Part shown: positions 45,591-57,859 of the stretch, one piece after another | How positions within the stretch are numbered: position 1 is the stretch's first letter | Layout: each line of letters starts with the position of its first letter | NCBI GenBank assembly: GCA_029204225.1 | Contig: CM055105.1 | Location: 14,349,221-14,413,220 of the forward strand | From: Diphasiastrum complanatum | Lineage: Eukaryota > Streptophyta > Lycopodiopsida > Lycopodiales > Lycopodiaceae | Length of the DNA stretch: 64,000 nucleotides | Reading direction: 5' to 3' | The notes under the pieces: model-generated | What the model was told of the DNA's origin: nothing | The model's database searches: none | Seen by the model: only the letters and a program-made list of their open reading frames with translations | Made by a program: the position numbers and the translations under genes

Positions 45591-45775
45591 CTTCACCGTA
45601 GCTCGGAACTGGGTCATGTTGGAAGTCATTGAAAAGCCAAGGTAGAACAAATTCGTCTTATCAAAAACATTTTTTTAGTAACAGACTGGAAACAATTTAG
45701 ATTCAAAAGTTACTATATATATATATATTTTTTTGGTTGAGTTGCATACTATACTACAAATAAAATGGCTTATTT

Positions 45776-45882
45776 ACGGGCTGCCCCCAATGCAAAATTA
45801 CAATTCTTTTAAAAAGAAATGAAAAATCAATTTGAAGGAGCTACGCTACGTAGATTTTAAATTGAGTGTTTTGATTGGACAA
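45776..45882 (-). promoter_or_regulatory. Conserved upstream block inside core (copy B)
   Basis: Minus-strand order CCAAT (45874-45878 region), CTACGTAGCGTAG (45841-45853) and GGGGGCAGCCC (about 45779), as in 13366-13470. Confidence 0.4.
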
Positions 45883-46977
45883 TGTGGAAGAATCTTTTGA
45901 GAAATAAAATAAAAAGTATCTTTTTGAAAGGCCCCTTTTGTGATCATTTTCTTTTCTAATGAGTGCTATTTTCTTTTTTCAAGGAAAATTGGGTTTGGAT
46001 TCACTCATTTATGTGATGCATGCTTTTCAAACTTGGTGGTAGAGTGCTCCTCTCCTTTGATTTTATTAGAGATGTTGTGGATTAGTGTGGAATTCATTCT
46101 TATGTTTTTTGAAGCCTCGAGAAAGTTTCCATTTGAAATAAAATGATCTGCATGAGTAGATCCACTTTTTTGTTCAATCAAATTTTTTTTGGATAAATAA
46201 TTTGCATGAATCCATAATATTTTGGACAATTTTGATTCAGATTTAGTAGCAAGATGTTTGTTAATAGACTGACGAGGAATCAATTTATCTATAATGAATA
46301 AACTAATTGTTGCTGAAAATCTTGAATTTATGGTTTGCATGTGAGGATTTAAGGTTTTATTAGAGTAATCCTCTTGTATTCCATGCAAACTGAAAACTGA
46401 AAACATTGGATGGATATTGTAAATTGCCGATTCTCTAAACTATAGCAGATAAAGATTTGGGAAGGTGATACATGCAATCTGAGTTCTGGAAAAACCTTTT
46501 TCTGTGCATAGCTTGAAGTTTGGCTGTGGGAAGTGGCCCTGTGTTAAGAATAATGAAAGCAAGCTATCATCTTTTCAAGTTCATTTCTCTAGTTACAGTG
46601 AGATGGATGAGTGAAAAACAGATATGTTGCTAAGTTGGAACTTCTAGAGAACACCAAATGCTTGTCAAATTCTGCAATTGTGTCTTATGTAGAAGAAGGG
46701 TAACCTATGAAACAAGCCTTGTATCCTCCTTGCAAACTTGTTCTTAACCTTCTGTGATCTCTGGACAACCGTTAAAGGATGTTAGTCAGCTGGGACTATC
46801 TATTGTGTGGATTAACCTGTTGCAGACAGTACCTTTGTAATGAGTTTCCTAGTTGAAGGCTGCAGTTGGTGTGCCAATAGATGAACCTGCAAATGCGTTC
46901 TTTGGAAACTTATGGCAGCTAGGGACAGTGTGGGCTGTTTGGAGTTTCATTAGGCGTTGAAGCCATTGAATGGAAAA

Positions 46978-47067
46978 ATGGATGGGAAGCTGCGATTGGA
47001 ACAGATTAGAAGGAAGCTGATTAGGTGTGCTTTTCCACCTCTTCTTGCATTGAGGGAGGTCGGATAG
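46978..47067 (+). pseudogene. Deletion derivative of the small coiled-coil gene
   Basis: A 29-codon frame MDGKLRLEQIRRKLIRC...PLLALREVG that joins the two ends of the gene at 12124-11584. The intervening coiled coil is missing. Confidence 0.4.
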
Positions 47068-48109
47068 GTGTTGAGAATCAACTGGTGGGCCGTAGCGCCA
47101 CGATGCTCTCTTTCTTTCCCTCGTTCTCTGTAGCTTTTGTGGAGCCTCTTTTTTCCTTCGATGATGGCGGTTGTTGCACGGCTATGGTAGGGACCTGTCT
47201 AATGCAAAACCTTAGGGTTTTTTTTTTTAATTAAGGCATGTGTGACATTTTGGGACCTACGTTTTTTCCTTTTGAGCATGTTTTTTTTTTTTTGTTAAAG
47301 TTGATGCTTGTGGTAGGACATCACTTAGTGAATTGCATGAGTGTCTCCACCTATGCTTGTTGCATGTCGGTCGACCAAGGGTTTCTAAGGGCTTGATATT
47401 GGGTAACTTTAAAGTTGATTTCGGAAGTGGATGCGAAATCAACTCAGAAAATTAAGTTACTAGCACCCAATTGAGAAATCTCGGTTCCTTGGTGCACAGT
47501 AGTTAATGCTATAACCCTAGTTTTTTTATATGCTTCCTTGTATGGTAGAAGAAATTTTGTTTTTTCTTCTCCATGAACAATATGCATGTACAAGGCCTTA
47601 TTAACTTGACAGTTACTAATAAGCCAGTTTTTGTGGAACTTTGCTATCGTTGTTTTTGTGTCAAGCTGTATTAATCGGTCTGAATTTTTCTAAATCGATC
47701 TTGACAAAACAATGGTAGTGGTACGATTCTCAGGCATAAAGGGATTTGACTTGGTATTATGCTAATTATCCACTTAACTCTGGAGTGGTATTCCCAGTTA
47801 GTTGAGTTAAATGGTATTTTTGGTTCTTCCTTTTGGACTCAGTGGTGCACCGATCGGCTTATCCTAAATGATTTTGATCTTTAGGATTGGACAAACTAAA
47901 GCTTTTGAGATACTTGTTAAAGTGAACAAATGGAATAAAGATCATAATATTTGGTGGTAGCTGTATATACGATAAAAAATAAGTATTGAATATCGTAAAA
48001 GATTATCCGGATCCAAATTTTATTGATTCTCCATTAGGTTCAAACAAATTTAACGAAGTAATACTTAAGCTAGTGTAGTCAAAAGGGTGATAACCTAGGA
48101 TTTCCTTGT

Positions 48110-48486
48110 GTCAAAGGAGTTTTTGGTGCCTTTGCTGATGATTTTTTTTGGGTGACCGAAATATCTAAGGGAGCAAGAAAATGAGACACTTGAGAAGATA
48201 AATGTGATTATGTTCTGGATTGGTTAATAATCCCTGTAAGAAAATCGCATAGCACCAGTTTATTGAATTCATTGAATTGAATTTATTTTTAATATCTATG
48301 GGACCATGAGTTGACCCTATTTGTTATTGTAGATTGTGACATGGAATGAGAATGATACTTAGTTCACATTTGTACTGTAAAGAGCCTTATTCCTCAGAGT
48401 TGGAACTCTCAAATGATAGGAATTTGTGAATGATAGTACCAATCAGATGGTTGTTTTATGTGACGGTAAAACCTTGTACAAATTCG
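48110..48486. other. Copy-B-specific stretch
   Basis: This segment has no counterpart in copy A and no visible gene. It lies between the inverted core and the directly repeated GGTCAACACTTGGTCAACC region. Confidence 0.3.
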
Positions 48487-50017
48487 TCAAAGTTTTGGGC
48501 AGTCAACACTTGGTCAACCTGATATTGCTTTCAAGCATAGTTGACAAGTTTGACCCAACGAGCTCATTTCAACGACACCCAACATGACCCAGTTCCAAGC
48601 TACAGTGAAGATGTTCAGGCCAGACAAAGCTTTGGTTGGTCAACACTTGGTCAACATGGTCAAACTTGTCAATCAGGTTGACCAAGTGTTGACCGACAAA
48701 AATTTTGACCGGCCATAACTTCTTCACCGTCGCTTAGAACTGGGTCATAATGGGTGTTGTTGAAAAGCTCTCGTCAAGAGCTTTCTAATGGCATTGTAAT
48801 CATCTCAATCCGAGCTGTTGTTCAAAGTTATGATGTTTTTCAGCCATAGACTATACTATGCGCATAATAGCTAATCATAGAGGACTATGTGGGCAGGATT
48901 GCGAGCAAATTAAGATTTTATTTTAGTATTTCACATTGCCAAAAAATTGTCATACTACGTGGCAATCCTTATAGGGCCCTTTTCAAGGCCAAATTTTTGC
49001 TAATGCCATCCGGGATGCGAATCCAAGTGCGTTCCAATTCCGATTTGATGTAGAACTTGTCTCCATCCCATCCAGAACCGCATCTTACTCGGGCTCTGAT
49101 ACCAATGTAAAGATCACTAGGGAATACCCCTAAGATGAGGATAGAAAAAAATACAACAAGAGAGACTATGGAGCAAAACCACCCAACCAATCCTAGATCC
49201 CTCCTGAATCTAGCCCTCAAGCCATGCCATGTGATAACAAGAGGAGAAGAGCTCAACTTGTAACCTAGACCAAAGTCGTCAACATGATCATCTCTACCCC
49301 AATATATATAGAGAGTAGGATTCTGTGCATGAGCCCATGCAATCCCCATGCAGGTTAACTATAAATAGTAGAAAAGATTTCAGATCCTTAAGATTCAATC
49401 TACTTGAATGATCTTTGGTTAGAAAGAGAAATACTCTACCAATCTCACCAATGTAGAAAAATCAACATCTACATACAAATTGAGATGCAAACACCAATAG
49501 AACGTGATCAAACTTGAATGAAATGATTATGTACTGTTGTTGTCCATAAAAAACCAGCAAGCTACTGTATTTCACACGTGTGGATCCAAAAATAACAAAT
49601 ATAGATCATTCTACACATAGAATTGCAAGCAATCACCAAGATAGTGCACCAATGGATAGTAGAACCCAAGAGAACCATGTATAAGCATGAAATGAGATAG
49701 AGAAAAGAGAAGATCACTCTCTCCACGAGTTACATCCTTTTAAGGTCCAAACCCTATTTGGCCACTTGCTTTCCCTCCAAAATGCTAATCCTACTAATTT
49801 TGGGTCTAGATTCAATGTACCCAACTATTCAAATTGAATCTACTCAAACTCGCATTCTAACTTTCCCACACTTTCAAAAAGTGTTTATTCAAATGAAATT
49901 TAGACTAATGAACTTTGAAAAGTCAACCTCTAAGTCTAAAACAAGTTTTGGCCTCAATATGCCAAATATGAAAATATTGCAAAATGTGATGAAACTAGTT
50001 GAATCTTTCACACTCCT

Positions 50018-50240
50018 CCTTCAACTAGTTTTAACATAGACTTTGATAATACTCCAAGTGAAGTCCTATGCTTCATGAACAAGTCTTTTCCCAATGATTT
50101 GGTGAAGATATCAGCTACACATTCCCTTAAAGACACATGTTGAAGCTCCACCTCCTTTGCATTGACTTGCTCCCTCACAAAGTGATATTGTATATCAATA
50201 TGCTTGCTCCTAGCATAGTCTTCGACAATAGAACTTTGAT
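50018..50240 (-). pseudogene. Outer copia: RNase H C-terminal tail
   Basis: The frame reads ARSKHIDIQYHFVREQV, ELQHVSLRECVADIFTKSLG and MLKLVEGGV, the usual last segment of copia Pol. It abuts non-copia sequence on its 5' side. Confidence 0.8.
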
Positions 50241-51105
50241 CCATCATAAGAATGATCTTCTTTCTAAGAATAGATCTCCTTTCAATGATCATGTAATGCT
50301 CAAAGTAGAAACAACCATAAATGATATAGAGAATAGTGTCCACTTGGGATGCTTCACTATTTCTTACATCAATTTTACATATCAAGATGTAACTAGAACA
50401 TGAAGAATCAAATAGAATGTAAATGAAATGATTCCACCATGCTTCCAACTCTGAACTCCTTGGAAAAATACAGCAAACAGACAATAAATGTGAGTGATCA
50501 ACTTTTGCTTGCATGTCTCCTCCTCCTTTGTCCTTTGTTGCCATGTATCCACCATGATACTCCATGAATGAGTTTCCATCTCCATCTTGCCAAAAGATGC
50601 CATGAAGCCTTGATGACTTGACCATGAGTGAGTGACATAATGAACCTTAAATAGCTTCATTTCCATCAGCAAAACCATCCAAGAATGCTAGTACAAGTCC
50701 AACATCAAAACAATGCTCACCAATGTAGCTAGTTTTACCATATCTTGACAATTTGCACACATCCACATGAAAATGCTCAAACATGAGACAGAACAAGTAA
50801 AGTGAACTTGAACAACACTTCCTTGCTGCTCCTTTTACCTTAATTGAGTCTTCAATATGCTTCAAAAACAAATCCATAACATCTTTGCCAATTACCTCTC
50901 CTTTGATGCTCTTGACTAGCTCCAAATTGCCAATTTCCCTTTTGACTAGTTGAAGCGCTTTGAGATCAACCTCTTGATCTTCAACTTGATCATCAAAGTC
51001 ATTGAACAAACTTTGTTTTCCAGATCCATTACTTGATTTTACATCAAGATAACATCCATCCACTTGCATAGCTCCATCTACACAAGAAGATCCTCCAAAC
51101 GATGT
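50241..51105 (-). pseudogene. Non-copia segment replacing the reverse transcriptase
   Basis: After the copia residues EYRSLMKS the frame continues without a stop into about 150 codons unlike any copia protein (SSCVDGAMQVDGCYLDVKSS, VDLKALQLVKREIGNLELVK, KHIEDSIKVKG), then stops at 50647. A further frame (50625-50250) leads into the RNase H tail. In the inner copia about 2.6 kb of RT and RNase H occupy this place. The captured sequence could be host-derived. I cannot name its source. Confidence 0.6.
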
Positions 51106-51428
51106 TCCACTCTTCATAAGAGATCGATACTCAAGATCCATTGCTTGGATCCACTCCTCTTCTTTCCTTGCTTGATCTACACTTGTAGGCTCATCAAAAG
51201 AGGTTAGGAAAGCAACATAATTTCCAGAAACTACTTTCTTACCCTTTTGATCATATGTGAGCCTTGAAGGTACTTGTCTTTCTCTTGATGTTCTCCTTGG
51301 CTTTTGACTTGATGAAGGTCCATCATCACCACCATCCAAAGTAGGATCCTTCTCATCAACATCAAGAATGTTAGATCCATCCACTCTACCATCAATCATG
51401 CTTGAAGACACCTTTGGAATGTTCTCCT
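51106..51428 (-). pseudogene. Outer copia: integrase-RT linker
   Basis: Reads RRTSRERQVPSRLTYDQKGK, NYVAFLTSFDEPTS and EEEWIQAMDLEYRSLMKS, which lines up with the inner copia linker. It is separated from its own integrase half (57860-59922) by the inner element. Confidence 0.8.
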
Positions 51429-51990
51429 TGTGAAAAATACAGATCCTAAGTGGATCTAAACTCCAAGATCATTGGCTTGAATGCTTGCACTCCAAACTAC
51501 ATAAGCTAGGAATTGGCAACACATTCTATGCTACCTAGAATGCAAAGAACTTGATCAAAAAGCATTTATCACAAATGGAAACTTCCATAAACATCAAGTG
51601 CGGCCCAAAATAGCATTATACAGTCCATAATACATCAGCCTATCACTTTTGGAAAGCACCTAAGATCATACACAATAGCTTGAAGACAATACGCACAACA
51701 ATGCTCTCAATGGAGGAAGAAACAATGACAATGATCTATTGATCTCAATGAAGCATACAAAAGGTTTCTCCAACCTGTTCTCCACGACTTCCCTACTATT
51801 TATGGATGAGGAAGATGACTCTCTCTCCTCTCTCTAGAAGGTACTTGACCCTAGATATTCCCTATATAGGAAAAATAGCTAAAAATGGCTTATATGACCA
51901 AAATACATCAAAATGGTCTCATTTTGAAGGGTATGAAGTTTGACACTTCATCATACTGAAAAAATACAGTAAATAAAAACATTGTGGCCT

Positions 51991-52008
51991 GTTTCACACG
52001 TGTGAAAC
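51991..52008. promoter_or_regulatory. 18-bp CACGTG palindrome in inner copia 3' LTR
   Basis: GTTTCACACGTGTGAAAC is identical to 4107-4124. In the partner LTR (57767-57784) one arm has changed (GGTTCACACGTGTGAAAC). Confidence 0.55.
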
Positions 52009-52078
52009 TCCAGAACCAAAACTATTTACAATTTTAGCCAATTTAGGCCTCAAACTAGCTAGGAAATGTTGACAATTT

Positions 52079-55000
52079 TCACACTCCCTCTTCAACATTG
52101 GATGCTAGTTTCAACATAGTCTTTGAGCACATTCCAAGATTAGATCTATGCATTAAATATAGGTCCTTTCCCAATGGTTTGGTGAAGATATCAGCCACAC
52201 ACTCCTTTGAAGAGACATGTTGAAGCTCCACCTCTTTGGCAATGACTTGATCTCTCACAAAATGGTGAGCAATCTCAATGTGCTTGCTCCTTGCATGAAA
52301 AACAGGATTGCTTGCCAAGCTTTGGGCTGAAAGGTTATCACAAAGTATGATTGGAGTCTTCTATGGTTCCAACAAGTGAAGATCCAATAACATCCTCTTG
52401 ATCCAAAGAATCTCCTTGGTGCATGTTGTTAATGCCTTGTACTCGGCTTCGGTGGAAGATAGAGAGATAGTTGGTTGCTTCTTTGATAGCCATGAGACCA
52501 CTCCATCTCCAAGATAGATTGCAAAGGCACTTGTTGACTTCCTATCCATTTGATCACCTGCAAAATCTGAATCTGAAAATCCACAAAGGTTAGGTGTAGT
52601 ACCTCCATACAAGATGCCAAAATCTCTAGATCCCGAGATGTATCTAAGTACTCTCTTTCCTAGCTTCCAATGAGCCTCACTAGGATCTTGCATAAATTGA
52701 CTTAGTTTACCAACCACAAAGCTTAGATCAGGTCTTGTGATGGTTAAACATATAAGAGATCCTATTAGCTTTCTATAGAGAGTAATGTCCTTGAAGGATC
52801 TTTCATTACTTCTTGTAGTTAGCTTTACATTTGATTCCATAGGAGTAGAAACAACTTTACAATCTTCCATATGAAACCTTTTTAGAATAGAGTTAACATA
52901 CTTTTCTTGACATATGAATGTAGATTTAGAAGTTCTAATAATCTCTATTCCTAAGATATAATGAAGTTTACCAAGATCTTGAATTTCAAACTCTCTTTTG
53001 AGTGCCATCTTGATTTCATCTATATCTAGATTGTTACCACCACTTAAGATAATGTCATCAACATAGATCAAAAGTAAAGTGATATCATTTTCATTCAATC
53101 TAACGTAGAGAGAATGATCATACTCACTCATAACAAAGTTTTGAGAAAGTAAGAAGGAATTGAGCTTAGGATACCAACTCCTTGGTGCTTGCTTTAGCCC
53201 ATACAAACTCTTTTGGAGATAGCACACATGATTAGGCTCATCATGTGAAACATAGCCCTCGGGTTGCTCCATGTAAATATCTTCTTCAAGATCACCATTC
53301 AAGAAGGCATTAGTAACATCCATTTGCCACATATCCCAATCATAAAGAGTTGCAAGAGAGATTAGGATTCGAATAGTTACCATCTTTGCCACGGGTGCAA
53401 AGGTCTCATCATAGTCAATACCATATTCTTGAGCATACCCCTTTGCCACCAACCTTGCCTTGTACTTGTTGATTGATCCATCTTGATTTGTCTTGATCTT
53501 GAAGATCCACTTACAACCAATTGCCTTCTTGTCCTTTGGAAGCTTTACCAACCTCCATGTGTTGCTTTTGATGAGTGCTTGATGCTCATGATCCATGGCT
53601 TGGATCCATTCCTTCTTTTGAATTGCTTCACCTACACAAGTTGGTTCATCAAAAGAGGTAAGAAAAGCAAAGTTAGAGTTGTCCACCACTTGCTTTCCTT
53701 TTTCATCATAGGTTAGCCTTGATGGCTTAGCCCTTTGCCTTTGAGTCTTCCTTGAAGTTTGCTTTGGAGTGGCATCTCCATCTTCATCCAAGACATCTTG
53801 CACATCATGATGATTAGTAGGCACATCAACATCAACATCAACAACATTGGAAACATTCTCTTCATGAAAGATGACATCCCTACTTATGACAACTTTCTTT
53901 GTAGAAGGAATGTACACTTTGTAAGCCTTGCTTACTTCACTATAGCCAACAAACACACCCTTCTTTGATGAAGGATCTTCTTTAGTTCTATCATCAAGTG
54001 TGATATTGACAAAACATGTACATCCAAAGATCCTACAATGCTTGACACTCGGCCTTCTACCATAAAGAACCTCATGAGGAGTTTTACCATCCAAGGAAGC
54101 ACTTGTCCATCTATTACATAGATAGTTAGCACATGCTAAAGCTTCCCCCCAAAAAGACTTAGCAAGATTAGCATGTAGTCTCATTGCCTTGGCACATTCA
54201 CAAAGGGTTCTATTCTTCCTCTCGGCCACTCCATTCTGTTGTGGAGTCCTAGGACTAGACATCTCCCTCTTAATCCCATGTGCTATACAAAAGTCTTTAA
54301 ACCTATTTGAGGTGTATTCCCCTCCATTATCAGATCTTAAGCATTTGATCTTTGTATTGAATTGGTTTTCCATTTCATTCTTGAACTTGACAAATGCAGC
54401 AAACACTTCATCCTTACTTTTAAGAAGATAGATCCAAGTATACCTACTAAAGTCATCAATGAAAGTTGCATACATCTTTGCCCCACCATTGCTAGTTGTA
54501 CTAGAAGAATGAATATCAGAATGCACAAGTTGAAAAGCTTCTTTAGATCTAGAAGTAGATCTAGAATAAGCAAGTCTATGAGATTTGGACAAGGCACAAT
54601 GTTCACAAACACTATTGTTTGCAACAAGACTTTTAGGGAGACCAAGAACAAGCTCTTTCTTTGCCATTACCTCCAAAGATTTGAAGTTGGGATGGCCCAA
54701 CCTCTTGTGCCAAACTTCTTGGTTTGTCAATTGCTCCCTAGCCATACATCCTTCATGATTAGAGATCACACATGCATCAAGCTTGAAAAGTTTACCATGC
54801 CTCCTACCTTGAGCAATCAAGGATCCACATTTACTTATCAAACATGCATCTCCAATGAACTCCACATCAAGTCCTTTGTCAATCATTTGACTTACACTAA
54901 GCAAATTCTTAGTGATTGAAGGAATGTACAAAACATTTTCAAGATTTGCTTTCCTATTTGTTGAAAGGGAAATAGGAATAGTGCCTATGCCTTTGATGTC

Positions 55001-56032
55001 ACATTGACCATCATTTGCAGTGTAGATGATGTTACCTTCTCCCTCATAAGACAATAAGGATGTAAAGTATTCCTTATGTCTTGTCATGTGAGATGAGGCT
55101 CCACTATCAATCCACCAAGGATCATTATCATCTATGTTGGCTAACAAACTTGAAGTCATAACAAGTGATTCACATGTGTTATGTTCTTCCTCATCTATTG
55201 TAAGATTTCCTTGCCTCTCTCCTTGCTCTCTTTTCTTCTTATAACATTCATTTGCAAAATGACCTTTTATCCCACAATAAAAGCACTTGAACTTTGACTT
55301 ATTGTTCTTAGTAGAAGAGGAAGAGGAAGAGTGATCATCATGATCAAAGTTACCACCTTTGGACCATTTCCCTTTGCCTTTACCTTTGCCCTTGAATTTG
55401 CCTTTTGTGAAGAAAGCCTCTTCACCTCCACCTTGCAAGGATGCACCATCAAGCTTTGATTGCAACCTATGTTCTTCAGCCAATAAGATTTCTTGCAAGT
55501 CAACCACACTTGGCAAGACTCTTTGAATGGCAAAACTTTGCACAAGGTTAGCATGTTCATTTAGCAAACCATTCAACATAACTTGGACTATTTCACCATC
55601 TTTTATGTTCTCATCAATGCATGCTAAATCATCACTTAGGGACTTAACTCTCAAGATAAATGCATGAGCACTTTCACCCTCTCTTTGCCTACTAGAAAAT
55701 ATTTGTCTCCTTAGGGTCAATACCCTAGATGTGGACTTTGATTCAAAGAGCTTCTTTAAGGCATTCCATGCCTCACTTGCACTTTGACACTTTCCAACTT
55801 CCTTGAGAAGTTCATTTGTAACATTCATTTTAATGATATGAAGAGCCCTTTTGGCCTTCTTATCAAACCTTTGTTGCTCTTGAAGTGTGAGAGGTCTCTC
55901 TTCAATTTCTGCAACTATGTCCATGAGTTCATTCAACTCAAGTAAGGACTCCATCCTCACTTTCCAAGTAGAGTAGTTTGATGAACTCAACCTTTCACTA
56001 GACTCTAGCATGATCCCACCATTGGAAGCCAT
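52079..56032 (-). pseudogene. Inner copia Gag-Pol, one in-frame TAG
   Basis: From ATG at 56030-56032 one frame of 1,317 codons runs to a TGA (52079-52081) overlapping the LTR. It is interrupted only by TAG at 52361-52363 in LEP*KTPIILCDN, where copia proteins usually have Gln. Domains in order: Gag with LLKEVGKCQSASEAWNALKK; zinc knuckle CFYCGIKGHFANEC (about 250-263); protease WWIDSGASSHMT (about 305-316); pre-integrase VWHKRLGHPNFKSL (about 440); integrase DDFSRYTWIYLLKSKDEV and QQNGVAERKNRT; reverse transcriptase KWIFKIKTNQDGS and YVDD (about 990); RNase H DSDFAGDQMDRKST and SSTEAEYKAL. The stop removes the last part of RNase H, so this copy is inactive unless the stop is read through. The leader between primer site and ATG is about 1.16 kb. 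Confidence 0.92.
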
Positions 56033-57191
56033 GATTCTAATGTTTTTTCAACTTTTAGGTTCTGTCCTAAAGCACTTAGCACTCACTTTTCTCTCAACAA
56101 ATGATAGATAAAGAGATCTATGAAGATTTAGGACCCTAAAACACTTCTATCTTGAACCTAGATGGTTTCCAAGCATAGAAAGGAAGATTGAAACACATGC
56201 AACACTTTGCACACACTAAGAATGGATTACAAAATCAAACCAACCTGAACACACTCTTGCTTAAGCTCTCAAACTTTCCAGCAAGTGACCAAATCAAGTT
56301 ATGGTGTGAAGAGTTACTTGCATTCTTAGAAAATACCCAAAACTAGGATGCCAAGATTACCTAGTAATGAACAAACTTGATCAACATATGATCAACACAC
56401 TAAGATATTGATTCAACCTGTAAAACCACATGTAAACCACACTTCTAAAAGTTTATAAACTCCAGCAAGTGATAAATACAAGATTTAGAGGTGAATGAAT
56501 GAGCACACTTAGTGAATCACAAGACTAGCTTCACTATCTTGTCAAATCTTGGTGTTTAGATGTAGATCTAAGATCACTTCACATGAGAATGTTCCTCAAC
56601 CTGTTAAGAACCTGAAAACACACTTGCATAATGGTTAACACCTTCCAGCAAATGCTCCAATCAAATTACATAAGGAGAGTTACTTACATGCTCAACAAAG
56701 TACACCAAAATTTATGCCAAAATTGATGACAATCTTTACAATATGCTCTTCACAATGGAGCTTACAATATGTTCACCCAAAAAAGGGGATCTTTCATCCA
56801 AATGGGAGCTTTGCTCAGCCTTTAGGAGAATTACAACTCACTCAAAAGAGCATTTGTCATCCACTTAAGGAGAAGTTTCATCCACTTAAGGAGAGTGTTC
56901 ATCCAAGAATGGAGATTGTCAACAATAGGATTGAAAAGAACATTGTTAGTATTGAATATGCACAAGCCTCACAATCACAAATGATTAGGTGTTATGATCT
57001 GATCCAAAATAGTTTCTTTTCAGCCTCTGATCTTCAATAGACCTGAAATATGCTTTTGATCCACAAGTTCAACTCACAAAACAAAGGTTAGTAAGATTTG
57101 ATCAACAAAGCAATGCAAAATCATGCTAGAACTTGATCAAACATCCAAATATCACCAAAAATGGAATACTTACTGTAAATAGAAGCCAACC
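56033..57191 (-). other. Inner copia untranslated leader
   Basis: Lies between the primer site and Gag start. A plus-strand frame at 56714-57040 is a shadow containing a short repeat (CCACTTAAGGAGA twice) and is not a gene. Confidence 0.7.
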
Positions 57192-57859
57192 AGCTCTGAT
57201 ACCATGTGAAAAATACAGATCCTAAGTGGATCTAAACTCCAAGATCATTGGCTTGAATGCTTGCACTCCAAACTACATAAGCTAGGAATTGGCAACACAT
57301 TCTATGCTACCTAGAATGCAAAGAACTTGATCAAAAAGCATTTATCACAAATGGAAACTTCCATAAACATCAAGTGCGGCCCAAAATAGCATTATACAGT
57401 CCATAATACATCAGCCTATCACTTTTGGAAAGCACCTAAGATCATACACAATAGCTTGAAGACAATACACACAACAATGCTCTCAATGGAGGAAGAAACA
57501 ATGACAATGATCTATTGATCTCAATGAAGCATACAAAAGGTTTCTCCAACCTGTTCTCCACGACTTCCCTACTATTTATGGATGAGGAAGATGACTCTCT
57601 CTCCTCTCTCTAGAAGGTACTTGACCCTAGATATTCCCTATATAGGAAAAATAGCTAAAAATGGCTTATATGACCAAAATACATCAAAATGGTCTCATTT
57701 TGAAGGGTATGAAGTTTGACACTTCATCATACTGAAAAAATACAGTAAATGAAAACATTGTGGCCTGGTTCACACGTGTGAAACTCCAGAACCAAAACTA
57801 TTTACAATTTTAGCCAATTTAGGCCTCAAACTAGCTAGGAAATGTTGACAATTTTCACA

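Larger units (their letters stand above)
44575..49368 (-). mobile_element. LTR element X with inserted core (copy B)
   Basis: Two partial LTRs with the same start TGTAAAGA(T/C)CACTAGGG lie at 44575-44790 and 49106-49368. The right one follows GGCTCTGATACCA (49092-49104), a Met-tRNA primer-site complement, so it is the 5' LTR of a minus-strand element. It inserted into the second exon of the D-type gene. No retroviral genes were recognised inside. Most of the interior is the 2.5-kb core also found inverted at 10550-13650. The right LTR is cut by the copia at 49369. Confidence 0.6.
51429..57859 (-). mobile_element. Inner, young Ty1/copia element with target duplication
   Basis: The LTRs 51429-52083 and 57205-57859 are both 655 bp and differ at three positions that I could find. 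They begin TGTGAAAAATACAG and end GACAATTTTCACA. The host sequence CTCCT lies on both sides (51424-51428 and 57860-57864), a perfect 5-bp target duplication. A primer-site complement AGCTCTGATACCA is at 57192-57204, and a polypurine tract (GAAGAGGGAG on the minus strand) is at 52084-52093. The element is complete at 6,431 bp and sits in the coding region of the outer copia. Confidence 0.95.

Noticed and set aside
49369-50012. A target duplication for the outer copia
   Set aside because: The left LTR edge is mutated and the right LTR is truncated, so no flanking repeat can be read.
53483-53716. Plus-strand frames inside the copia elements (also 54189-54431, 54362-54919, 58142-58414, 58870-59076)
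   Set aside because: They are antisense shadows of the Gag-Pol coding strand.
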